A stretch of DNA of 6,159 nt from JAUIET01 sp045105115 (GCA_045105115.1 JBGCDE010000277.1:1-6159); one strand, 5' to 3'; counted from the stretch's first letter, positions 1 to 5,657 are shown. The notes: generated by a model from the letters alone, not told the origin. Made by a program: numbers and translations.

Positions 1-10
1 AGAGCGCGAG

Positions 11-38
11 ATTATAGCAATGGCGAGTGAAACTTCAA
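11..38 (-). promoter_or_regulatory. Outward sigma70-type promoter, probably for a stable RNA gene off the left edge
   Basis: Read on the minus strand, this has a perfect -10 hexamer TATAAT (complement of 11-16) and a -35-like TTGAAG (complement of 33-38, 4 of 6 consensus bases) separated by 16 bp. The bases just downstream of the -10, CTCGCGC (complement of 4-10), are GC-rich, like the discriminators of stringently controlled rRNA and tRNA promoters. Transcription would start near positions 3-5 and leave the window at once, so the product is not visible. I recall a tRNA-Leu gene near queA in Pseudomonas, which would fit, but this is inference. The motif is direct observation; promoter activity is not tested. 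Confidence 0.6.
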
Positions 39-47
39 TGATTATCC

Positions 48-76
48 TTAACCTGCAGCAACTTTGCCTGTACACT
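48..76 (+). promoter_or_regulatory. Possible promoter for the small acidic gene
   Basis: TTAACC (48-53) and TACACT (71-76) are separated by 17 bp, and each matches 4 of 6 sigma70 consensus bases. The pair lies about 100 bp upstream of the start codon at 174 and is divergent from the stronger minus-strand promoter at 11-38. It is the best candidate I found by eye in this interval, but such matches occur by chance. Confidence 0.3.
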
Positions 77-160
77 TCGCGCCGATTCAAGGAGCAGTTC
101 GTCAAGTGGGTGCGGCTGCTCGCTTTCGTGCTCTCAAACAGCACTTCATCTGAGTATCCA

Positions 161-165
161 AGGAG
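161..165 (+). promoter_or_regulatory. Shine-Dalgarno site of the small acidic gene
   Basis: AGGAG lies 8 nt before the ATG at 174. This favours that ATG over the in-frame ATG at 180, for which the spacing would be 14 nt. Confidence 0.85.
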
Positions 166-173
166 AAAAGAAC

Positions 174-425
174 ATGGCTATGAAATTAGTTAAAAAAACC
201 GACGAGTACACTATCTTTGCGCGTGGCGACAACCGTTATGCGGTTCAGGGTGCCAACAAGCAACCGATTAATGGCGACGACAAAATCCGTATTTTGTTGG
301 AAGAAGATCTGATTAAGGCAGCAGCGCCAGCTGCGCCTGTAGAGGAAGAAGCTGCTGAAGAAGCACCTGCGGCAGATGAAACTCCTGCGGAAGACGAAAC
401 GCCTGCAGCAGACGAAGAGAAGTAA
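174..425 (+). CDS. Small acidic protein of unknown function with Ala/Pro/Glu/Asp-rich tail
   Basis: I do not recognise a named family. The protein has 83 residues in two parts. Residues 1-48 look like a small folded domain of mixed composition, with the short motifs KLVKKTDEYTI and IRILLEEDLI. Residues 49-83 are almost only Ala, Pro, Glu, Asp and Thr and are probably disordered and strongly acidic; three hexapeptides (APAADE, TPAEDE, TPAADE) fill residues 64-81. There is no signal peptide, membrane segment or cysteine, so it is probably cytosolic. The ATG at 174 is chosen because an AGGAG precedes it at ideal spacing; the ATG at 180 (starting MKLVKK) is the alternative. It has its own ribosome site and is followed by a strong terminator, so it is probably a separate, possibly well-expressed unit. 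I recall similar short proteins as hypotheticals in gammaproteobacteria but cannot state a role. That it is a gene is fairly sure; its function is unknown. Confidence 0.8.
   Translation: MAMKLVKKTDEYTIFARGDNRYAVQGANKQPINGDDKIRILLEEDLIKAAAPAAPVEEEAAEEAPAADETPAEDETPAADEEK
363..416 (+). repeat. Three tandem 18-nt coding repeats
   Basis: Three in-frame imperfect copies of 18 nt (363-380, 381-398, 399-416) encode APAADE, TPAEDE and TPAADE in the tail of the small acidic protein. Copies differ mostly by single-base changes. Gain or loss of a unit would keep the reading frame, so the tail length may vary between strains. Confidence 0.8.
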
Positions 426-426
426 G

Positions 427-439
427 CACCGTTACGGTG
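427..439 (+). other. Short hairpin just after the small acidic gene
   Basis: CACCG (427-431) and CGGTG (435-439) form a perfect 5-bp stem with a 3-base loop, starting two bases after the TAA stop and four bases before the main terminator stem. It has no T-run of its own. It may simply help protect the mRNA end or form a tandem structure with the terminator. Confidence 0.5.
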
Positions 440-442
440 TTC

Positions 443-469
443 AAAAGCCGGCCCTGTGCCGGCTTTTTT
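443..469 (+). terminator. Rho-independent terminator between the small acidic gene and queA
   Basis: AAAAGCCGGC (443-452) and GCCGGCTTTT (458-467) form a perfect 10-bp inverted repeat around the 5-base loop CCTGT, and the T-run continues to 469. This is a textbook intrinsic terminator for the upstream gene. Its T-run ends only four bases before the queA ATG at 474, so the element also occupies the place where a queA ribosome binding site would be. Because of its A and T flanks the hairpin could also act on minus-strand transcription. Confidence 0.92.
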
Positions 470-473
470 GTCG

Positions 474-1544
474 ATGAAACGCTCTGAATTCCATTACGAA
501 CTGCCTGCGGGTTTGATTGCGCAGCATCCGCTGCCTGAGCGCGATGCAAGCCGGCTGCTCGCGCTTTCAGGCAGCAGTGGAGACATCAGCCATCATGCTT
601 TTTCCGATATCACAGAGTTTTTAATACCCGGTGACTTGCTTGTGTTTAATAACACGCGTGTCATTCCGGCGCGACTTTGGGGGCGCAAAGCCAGCGGTGG
701 CAAGGTGGAGATACTGATAGAACGTCTCACTAGCGAGCATTCTGCAGTGGCGCATATACGTAGCAGCAAAGCGCCTAAAGCAGGTACGGTTATCGAGCTT
801 GCAGCAGAGAGTGGCCTTACGCCTGGCGATAGTAAGTTGCAAATAACCGGACGCGAAGGCTCACTTTTTCTGATCGAAACCTTCGATAATCAGCTGCTGA
901 GTGAGCTCATGGCGAAGCTCGGCCACATCCCGCTTCCGCCTTATATCGAACGAGCGGACGAGCCGTTTGATCAAGAACGTTACCAAACAGTCTATGCCAA
1001 GCGAGATGGTGCGATTGCTGCCCCGACGGCGGGTTTACACTTTACAGACGCGCTGCTTCACCAACTTGATGCAATGGGAGTGCGTCGTGCCGAGGTTACA
1101 CTGCACGTTGGCGCAGGCACGTTCACGCCAGTGCGCTCTGATGATATTGAAGATCATACGATGCACACAGAATACCTGGAGGTAGATGAGTCGCTGTGTG
1201 CAGAGGTGGCCGCTGCGCGCGCCCGCGGCGCTAGGGTGGTTGCCGTCGGCACAACCGCAGTTCGTGCACTGGAAACTGCTGCGGATGAGTCTGGCGTAGT
1301 TAAGCCTTTTGTCGGAGACACTCAGATTTTCATTTATCCGGGTTACAACTTTTCGGTGGTGGATGCGCTGGTGACAAATTTTCATTTACCAGAGTCAACG
1401 CTTCTGATGCTGGTGAGTGCGCTCGCTGGTCGAGATCACATCATGGCCGCGTATAAAGAAGCTATCACTAACGGTTACCGTTTTTTCAGTTATGGTGATG
1501 CGATGTTTATAACAGCCGGCAAAAAAGGTTTGGGTAATCAATGA
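474..1544 (+). CDS. queA: S-adenosylmethionine:tRNA ribosyltransferase-isomerase (QueA)
   Basis: QueA acts on tRNA that already carries preQ1 at the wobble position. It transfers and isomerises the ribosyl group of S-adenosylmethionine to give epoxyqueuosine, the next-to-last step of queuosine synthesis, in the cytosol. The 356 residues equal the E. coli length, and the family blocks are in order: MKRSEFHYELP at the N-terminus, NNTRVIPARL (59-68), PTAGLHFT (184-191), HVGAGTFTPVR (211-221), VGTTAVRALE (258-267) and VTNFHLPESTL (300-310). The frame is open to a GTG at 456, but that codon lies in the terminator loop and would add six residues the family lacks, so the ATG at 474 is chosen. No Shine-Dalgarno is visible; a T-run sits directly upstream. 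The TGA overlaps the tgt ATG in an ATGA, so queA heads the overlapping run. The identity is very sure; how it is transcribed past the terminator and translated is open. Confidence 0.97.
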   Translation: MKRSEFHYELPAGLIAQHPLPERDASRLLALSGSSGDISHHAFSDITEFLIPGDLLVFNNTRVIPARLWGRKASGGKVEILIERLTSEHSAVAHIRSSKAPKAGTVIELAAESGLTPGDSKLQITGREGSLFLIETFDNQLLSELMAKLGHIPLPPYIERADEPFDQERYQTVYAKRDGAIAAPTAGLHFTDALLHQLDAMGVRRAEVTLHVGAGTFTPVRSDDIEDHTMHTEYLEVDESLCAEVAAARARGARVVAVGTTAVRALETAADESGVVKPFVGDTQIFIYPGYNFSVVDALVTNFHLPESTLLMLVSALAGRDHIMAAYKEAITNGYRFFSYGDAMFITAGKKGLGNQ

Positions 1545-2653
1545 GTCATATGTCGTTTGAGGTCAGTGCGCAGCAGGGAGCCGCACGCCGTGGTCAGTTG
1601 ACGTTTCCCAGAGGCGTGGTAGAAACGCCCGCGTTTATGCCTGTAGGTACTTATGGCACGGTAAAAGGGATGCTGCCGCGTGATATAGATGCGATCGGCG
1701 CACACATTATTCTGGGTAACACGTTCCATCTTTGGTTGCGCCCTGGTACTGAAATCATTGAGAAACACGGGGATCTCCACGACTTCATGGGCTGGCACGG
1801 TCCCATCCTCACAGACTCTGGCGGGTTTCAGGTATTCAGCCTTGGTGCGATGCGTAAGATTTCGGAGGAAGGCGTTAAATTTCAGTCTCCTGTTGATGGT
1901 AGTAAAGTGTTTCTGGATCCTGAAACGTCTATGGCAATACAGCGCAGTCTTGGCTCAGATATCGTAATGATTTTCGATGAGTGCACGCCGTATCCGGCCA
2001 CCCAGGAGGAGGCACGCCGTTCGATGGAGCTGTCTCTGCGTTGGGCAAAGCGTAGCAAAGAGGCGCACGGAGACAATCCTGCGGCGTTGTTTGGTATCGT
2101 CCAGGGTGGCATGTACGGTGATTTGCGACGCGAATCACTGGCAGCGCTGGAAAGCATTGGATTTGATGGCTATGCCATTGGAGGGCTTTCAGTGGGTGAG
2201 CCCAAAGACGAAATGATGGCGGTGTTAAACGCATTGCGAGAACATATGCCTGCCAGCAAGCCTCGCTATTTAATGGGGGTGGGTACGCCAGCAGATCTGT
2301 TGGAGGGCGTGCGCTGCGGCATAGATATGTTTGATTGTGTGATGCCAACGCGCAACGCTCGCAACGGCAATATTTTCACTTCGCGTGGCGTTCTTAAGTT
2401 ACGTAACGCGCGACACAAGCACAGCACCGAGCCGCTGGATCCCGCTTGCGATTGCTATACCTGCCAAAATTTTACGCGCGCCTACCTGCACCATCTAGAC
2501 AAGTGCAACGAAATTTTGGGTTCGCAGTTAAACACAATTCATAATCTGCGCTATTACCAAAACCATATGTCTGCTATTCGTGACGCAATAGAGCAAGGTG
2601 CTTTGGATGACTTTGCCGAACGGTTTTATGATGAACAGGAGCGCGGTGTTTAG
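1541..2653 (+). CDS. tgt: Queuine/preQ1 tRNA-guanine transglycosylase (Tgt)
   Basis: Bacterial Tgt exchanges guanine 34 of GUN-anticodon tRNAs (Asp, Asn, His, Tyr) for preQ1, providing the substrate of QueA. The 370-residue protein aligns with E. coli Tgt along its length. By that alignment the general base is Asp92 in TDSGGFQVFS, the substrate-binding Asp is Asp146 in IFDECTPYP, and the nucleophile is Asp265 in MFDCVMPTRNARNG. The zinc site is complete: Cys303, Cys305, Cys308 and His334. GGLSVGEP (214-221) and YLMGVGTP (243-250) are further family blocks. The ATG at 1541 overlaps the queA stop by four bases; an in-frame ATG at 1550 giving MSFEV is an alternative, and neither has a strong ribosome site (a modest AAGG lies at 1525-1528). 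The C-terminus ends shortly after the usual fold. The next gene is not yajC, unlike most gammaproteobacteria. Confidence 0.98.
   Translation: MSHMSFEVSAQQGAARRGQLTFPRGVVETPAFMPVGTYGTVKGMLPRDIDAIGAHIILGNTFHLWLRPGTEIIEKHGDLHDFMGWHGPILTDSGGFQVFSLGAMRKISEEGVKFQSPVDGSKVFLDPETSMAIQRSLGSDIVMIFDECTPYPATQEEARRSMELSLRWAKRSKEAHGDNPAALFGIVQGGMYGDLRRESLAALESIGFDGYAIGGLSVGEPKDEMMAVLNALREHMPASKPRYLMGVGTPADLLEGVRCGIDMFDCVMPTRNARNGNIFTSRGVLKLRNARHKHSTEPLDPACDCYTCQNFTRAYLHHLDKCNEILGSQLNTIHNLRYYQNHMSAIRDAIEQGALDDFAERFYDEQERGV
2637..2641 (+). promoter_or_regulatory. Shine-Dalgarno supporting the GTG start of the YqfO-like gene
   Basis: AGGAG inside the end of tgt lies 11 nt before the GTG at 2653. It supports this non-ATG start, which shares one base with the tgt TAG stop. 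Confidence 0.65.
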
Positions 2654-2973
2654 TGTATAAGCTTTGCTTTTATGTGCCACAGACACATTTGGATTCGGTA
2701 AAGGCGGCAGTTTTCGATGCCGGTGCTGGCCGCATTGGCAACTATGATCAGTGTTGCTGGCAAGTTTCAGGCCAAGGGCAGTTTCGCCCGCTCGAAGAAA
2801 GTAGTCCGTACGTTGGTACCCAGGGTGAGGTTGAGACGGTGCAAGAGTACAAGGTAGAAATGGTGTGCGATGGTGCCCATATTGCCGCCGCCGTCAGTGC
2901 AATGCTCAATGCCCATCCTTATGAGGAGCCCGCCTGGGATGTGGTTGAAACTCTGACGGAATTCCCTGCCTAA
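2653..2973 (+). CDS. Stand-alone YqfO/NIF3-insert-like protein
   Basis: This 106-residue protein resembles the domain inserted in the middle of bacterial NIF3/YqfO proteins, a PII/CutA-like ferredoxin-type fold, here on its own without the flanking dinuclear-metal NIF3 halves. Visible family features are MYKLCFYVP at the start, GAGRIGNYDQC (24-34), GQGQFRP (40-46), the GxxGEVE stretch (55-61) and HPYEEPAWDV (88-97). Single-domain versions occur widely in proteobacteria; their reaction is not established, and a metal- or small-molecule-binding role is only inferred from the fold. The start is GTG sharing the G of the tgt TAG, with AGGAG upstream. The TAA stop overlaps the next ATG by one base. 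There is no signal peptide or membrane segment. The family call is confident; no function is claimed. Confidence 0.88.
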   Translation: MYKLCFYVPQTHLDSVKAAVFDAGAGRIGNYDQCCWQVSGQGQFRPLEESSPYVGTQGEVETVQEYKVEMVCDGAHIAAAVSAMLNAHPYEEPAWDVVETLTEFPA

Positions 2974-3617
2974 TGAACGGTAAAAACTCCATTTCCGAAA
3001 ACGCAGTCTTCAGCTCTATCAGTGCTCAGCTCGCTTTGGAAGAATTGCCCTGGCAAGTCAGCGCTCAGAATAGCCCGTGGCCGCAGGCCGCCGTGCTGGT
3101 GGCGCTGACCGATGAGCTCGAGCCGCGTGTGCTGTTGGGTCGTCGAGCGATGCATTTGAAGCTTCACCCGGGGGAAATCGCCTTTCCTGGAGGTAAGCGT
3201 GAGCCGGAGGATGAATCTCCCTGGGTAACCGCATTGCGTGAAACAGAAGAAGAAGTGGGCATCGCGCGCCATTTGGTCATACCCGTAGCGGAGCTAGAGC
3301 CGCTGATTACCCGTACTGGTTTTCAGGTGTTTCCCTGCATTGGTATCGTGCCTGCCGATCCGGTTCTTACTGTTGACCCAGGCGAGTTTGACAGCGTTTT
3401 TATGCCACTGGCCTCGGTGTTTGCTGACCAGGCGCTTTTTCGACTTGAAAAAATGACCAAGCAGGGTACAACGATGTACGTTCCGCATTATCACATTGAA
3501 GATGAAGGTCACAGTGACAACGTGTGGGGCGTTACAGCTGCGATACTGGCACAGCTTGCCAATGTAGCCTACGATGCGGGCTTTGATTTACAGAGAAATT
3601 GGGATCAAGCACCATGA
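2973..3617 (+). CDS. Nudix hydrolase, coenzyme A pyrophosphatase type (NudL/YeaB-like)
   Basis: The 214-residue protein belongs to the Nudix subfamily that cleaves coenzyme A and its derivatives to 3',5'-ADP and 4'-phosphopantetheine. Two signatures show this. The first is the CoA-pyrophosphatase (former UPF0035) motif at residues 54-74, with LL, Arg58, Ala59, Gly67 and FPGG (71-74). The second is the Nudix box ending RETEEEVGI (89-97), whose Glu93 and Glu94 should bind the catalytic metal. Spacing from Gly74 to Arg89 is one residue longer than in MutT, as I also recall for E. coli NudL. Lys63 stands where the signature usually has Arg. VWGVTAAIL (184-192) matches the family C-terminal helix. 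About 35 residues precede the domain, slightly longer than E. coli NudL (192 residues). The start overlaps the previous stop as TAATG, with only a weak ribosome site. Substrate is inferred from the subfamily. Confidence 0.92.
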   Translation: MNGKNSISENAVFSSISAQLALEELPWQVSAQNSPWPQAAVLVALTDELEPRVLLGRRAMHLKLHPGEIAFPGGKREPEDESPWVTALRETEEEVGIARHLVIPVAELEPLITRTGFQVFPCIGIVPADPVLTVDPGEFDSVFMPLASVFADQALFRLEKMTKQGTTMYVPHYHIEDEGHSDNVWGVTAAILAQLANVAYDAGFDLQRNWDQAP

Positions 3618-4144
3618 TATATAGCCTCGGTGAAAGCCATGTAACCCTTAAAGGAAAGGGCCATTTTATTGCGCCTAATGCCGCTGTGATCGGTAATGTC
3701 ACGCTCGGTGATTGCGCAAGTGTCTGGTTCAGTTGTGTTCTGCGCGGTGATGCCGAACGTATTGAGATAGGCGATAACACGAATATTCAGGATGGCACGG
3801 TAGTGCATGCTGACCCTGGTTTTCCCTGCGTGGTGGGCGATAACGTTACGGTGGGTCACAACGTGATGTTGCATGGCTGCACTGTCGGTGAGGGGTCGCT
3901 AGTTGGGATCAATGCGGTTGTTCTAAATGGCGCTGTCATCGGTAAAGGGTGTTTGATCGGCGCCAATGCCTTAGTGACGGAAGGAATGGAAATCCCAGAT
4001 GGTTCATTGGTGCTGGGTTCTCCGGCCAAAATAAAGGCGCAACTTACGCCTGAGCAGCAAGCGGGTATCGGTGTTAATGCACAGCACTATGTAGCCAACG
4101 CGAAACGATTCAATGAACAGTTAGCGGAGGCTGGGTCTACATGA
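3614..4144 (+). CDS. Gamma-class carbonic anhydrase-like hexapeptide protein (YrdA/PaaY type)
   Basis: The protein has 176 residues, mostly left-handed beta-helix hexapeptide repeats (about residues 18-130), followed by a C-terminal helix (from about 145) that in this family packs on the trimer. Metal-ligand histidines typical of gamma carbonic anhydrases are present: His65 in VVHADPG, and His82 and His87 in VGHNVMLHG. The supporting residues Arg44, Asp46, Asn57 and Gln59 (in LRGD and NTNIQD) are also kept. GSPAK (about 136-140) is a family landmark. The glutamate-bearing acidic loop of archaeal Cam is not evident, as in other short YrdA-type proteins, many of which show little or no measured activity, so hydration of CO2 is possible rather than shown. 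The ATG at 3614 is chosen over an upstream TTG at 3599: it gives the family N-terminus and an ATGA overlap with the Nudix gene. GGGA at 3601-3604 is a weak ribosome site. Confidence 0.93.
   Translation: MIYSLGESHVTLKGKGHFIAPNAAVIGNVTLGDCASVWFSCVLRGDAERIEIGDNTNIQDGTVVHADPGFPCVVGDNVTVGHNVMLHGCTVGEGSLVGINAVVLNGAVIGKGCLIGANALVTEGMEIPDGSLVLGSPAKIKAQLTPEQQAGIGVNAQHYVANAKRFNEQLAEAGST
4126..4130 (+). promoter_or_regulatory. Strong Shine-Dalgarno of the DUF1289 gene
   Basis: GGAGG inside the end of the carbonic-anhydrase-like gene lies 10 nt before the ATG at 4141 and fixes that start. It is the best ribosome site in the overlapping six-gene run. Confidence 0.75.
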
Positions 4145-4332
4145 GTGAAGCAGAACCGCAGTCGCCCTGTATTTCTATCTGTGTCCTGGATGATGATGAC
4201 GTCTGTCAGGGTTGTTTTCGCACGGCAGCAGAAATTACAGACTGGTTCATGTTGTCCGCCGATGAGAAAAGGTCGATTATTGCGCGGTCAATTGAGCGCA
4301 GAGACGCCGACTCTAGTTTCAAGCTGCTGTAA
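4141..4332 (+). CDS. DUF1289 four-cysteine small protein (YdhL-like)
   Basis: This 63-residue protein carries the DUF1289 signature: Cys10 and Cys14 in CISIC, then Cys22 and Cys25 in CQGCFRT, followed by EITDW (31-35) and a helical end with SADEKRSIIARS. The Cx3C...Cx2C pattern suggests binding of zinc or an iron-sulfur cluster, which is how such proteins are often labelled; this is inference from the cysteines. It is short and soluble with no signal peptide. It is the last gene of the run: its ATG overlaps the preceding TGA as ATGA and a strong GGAGG lies upstream. Neighbourhood with the gamma carbonic anhydrase-like gene, which I recall from other gammaproteobacteria, may mean a shared role, but none is established. 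The family call is confident; the function is unknown. Confidence 0.92.
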   Translation: MSEAEPQSPCISICVLDDDDVCQGCFRTAAEITDWFMLSADEKRSIIARSIERRDADSSFKLL

Positions 4333-4379
4333 GTTCCGCCGCGTGCGCTTGCATTGCTGAGCCCATTTTCTCGCTGCGG
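4333..4379. other. Short convergent gap with no clear terminator
   Basis: These 47 bp separate the end of the plus-strand run from the end of corB on the minus strand. I see no stable hairpin followed by a T-run in either direction, only a weak 5-bp GCCGC/GCGGC pairing over a loop of more than 25 bases. Ending of the two transcripts may be Rho-dependent or may overlap. Confidence 0.5.
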
Positions 4380-5657
4380 CTAGCTTAAGATTCCGCTCGT
4401 TTCGGGAACCGGTTGCGCGCGAACAGCCTGTACAACGTTGCCCTCCAGCGCCAGAATTTCCAACCGGTATTTATCAATTGCGATACCTGCGTTTCCGTCG
4501 GGAAAAGACTCTAGATACTCGAGCATCAGCCCACTCAGTGTTTTCGGGCCGTCGGTGGGTAGGTTCCACGTCAATGACTTGTTAATTTCGCGAATGTTTG
4601 CGGTTCCATCAATGATGAAGCTGCCGTCTCGCTGGGGGTAAATGCTGTCAGTGACGTGTGTCAGGTTAGAGGTAAACTCGCCAACAATCTCCTCTAGAAT
4701 ATCCTCTAGCGCAACAAGCCCCATTACTTCGCCATACTCATCAATCACAACAGCAAGAGGGTTTTTCTTCTGCTGGAAATTCATGAGCTGGGTATGCAGG
4801 GGTGTGCTCTCGGGAACGAAGTAGGGCGAATCCATTTCCTGTTCTAGAGCAACGCGATCAATGCCCTCGCTGGTGACTACTTTACTCATGTTGCGGGCAT
4901 GCAGAACGCCCACGATGTTGTTGATGTCGTCGCGCCATACAGGCAAGCGAGTGTGTGAACTGGTTAGAATGGTCTCTAGAAGTTCATCGTCAGTGTCATC
5001 TAGATCCAGGCCATAGACGTCGTTGCGCGGTACCATGATGTCGTCAACCGAGACTTCCTCAAGGTCCAGTATGTTCAACAACATTCCGCGGTGGCGCGCC
5101 GGAATGAGTTGGCCTGCATCGGTCACTATGGTTCTTAATTCATCTGAAGACACGTGCTCATCACTTTGTTTTGCCGGGTCAAAGCCCAATAGCCGAAGTA
5201 GGCCGTTAGTGATGGCGTTAATCATTGCGACAAAGGGGTAAAGTACCTTCATCAGTGGCACGAGAATGACACTGGCGGGAAAAGCAATTTTCTCTGGATA
5301 CAATGCGGCGATGGTTTTAGGTGTTATTTCCGCAAATACCAGAATGATGAACGTTAGAAAGAGGCTGGCAACAAATATGCCTGCATCGCCATAGAGTCGT
5401 ATGCCGATGATGGTCGCGATGGAAGCAGCGAAAATATTGACGAGGTTATTGCCGATCAGGATCAGACCAATAAGCCGGTCAGGCCGCTCCAGCAGTTTGC
5501 CTGCGCGCAATGAGCCCTTATGGTTGTTTTTCTGCAGATGCTTCAGCCGGTATCGGTTGAGCGCCATCATTCCTGTTTCTGAGCTCGAAAAGAATCCCGA
5601 GAGGATGATGAGTGCAGCTAGAATCGCGAAAAGTAGACCCAGCGGTGCTTCGTTCAA
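4380..5657 (-). CDS. corB: CorB/YfjD-type CNNM-CBS membrane protein (HlyC/CorC family)
   Basis: This inner-membrane protein of 425 residues belongs to the CNNM/CorB family, linked to magnesium (and cobalt) efflux or transport. An N-terminal DUF21 membrane domain has hydrophobic segments near residues 5-27, 61-87, 93-115 and 125-150, with the polar motifs SSSETG (24-29), GNNLVN (69-74) and FAEITPK (108-114) that in this family line the ion site. A CBS pair follows (about 206-325), from DDIMVPR through DEYGEVMGLVALEDILEEIVG, and then a CorC_HlyC domain (about 342-415) with DGTANIREIN. It matches E. coli YfjD in length and order. The start is a TTG at 5657, the first usable codon after the in-frame stop of the upstream gene; no good Shine-Dalgarno lies close, only GAGG 12 nt upstream. 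Leu CTA codons and CTAG sites are unusually frequent. The family is sure; the transported ion is inferred from relatives. Confidence 0.94.
   Translation of the reverse strand: MNEAPLGLLFAILAALIILSGFFSSSETGMMALNRYRLKHLQKNNHKGSLRAGKLLERPDRLIGLILIGNNLVNIFAASIATIIGIRLYGDAGIFVASLFLTFIILVFAEITPKTIAALYPEKIAFPASVILVPLMKVLYPFVAMINAITNGLLRLLGFDPAKQSDEHVSSDELRTIVTDAGQLIPARHRGMLLNILDLEEVSVDDIMVPRNDVYGLDLDDTDDELLETILTSSHTRLPVWRDDINNIVGVLHARNMSKVVTSEGIDRVALEQEMDSPYFVPESTPLHTQLMNFQQKKNPLAVVIDEYGEVMGLVALEDILEEIVGEFTSNLTHVTDSIYPQRDGSFIIDGTANIREINKSLTWNLPTDGPKTLSGLMLEYLESFPDGNAGIAIDKYRLEILALEGNVVQAVRAQPVPETSGILS

Noticed and set aside
40..173. A tRNA or riboswitch (such as preQ1) in the left leader
   Set aside because: I find no cloverleaf, T-loop motif or preQ1-I-like pseudoknot core by eye, and queA-tgt is separated from this leader by a gene and a terminator.
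456..473. Extending queA upstream to the GTG at 456
   Set aside because: That codon lies in the terminator loop, has no ribosome site, and would add six residues before the conserved family start MKRSEFHYELP.
1929..2348. A 139-codon minus-strand open frame inside tgt
   Set aside because: It is fully antisense to a highly conserved Tgt region including catalytic motifs, with no ribosome site or recognisable motif.
3599..3613. Earlier TTG start for the carbonic-anhydrase-like gene
   Set aside because: TTG at 3599 adds five residues not typical of the family, while the ATG at 3614 gives an ATGA overlap and the usual short N-terminus.
4145..4360. A second plus-strand open frame overlapping the DUF1289 gene
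   Set aside because: It is out of frame with the four-cysteine DUF1289 protein, which has the strong ribosome site and family motifs; the alternative frame has neither.
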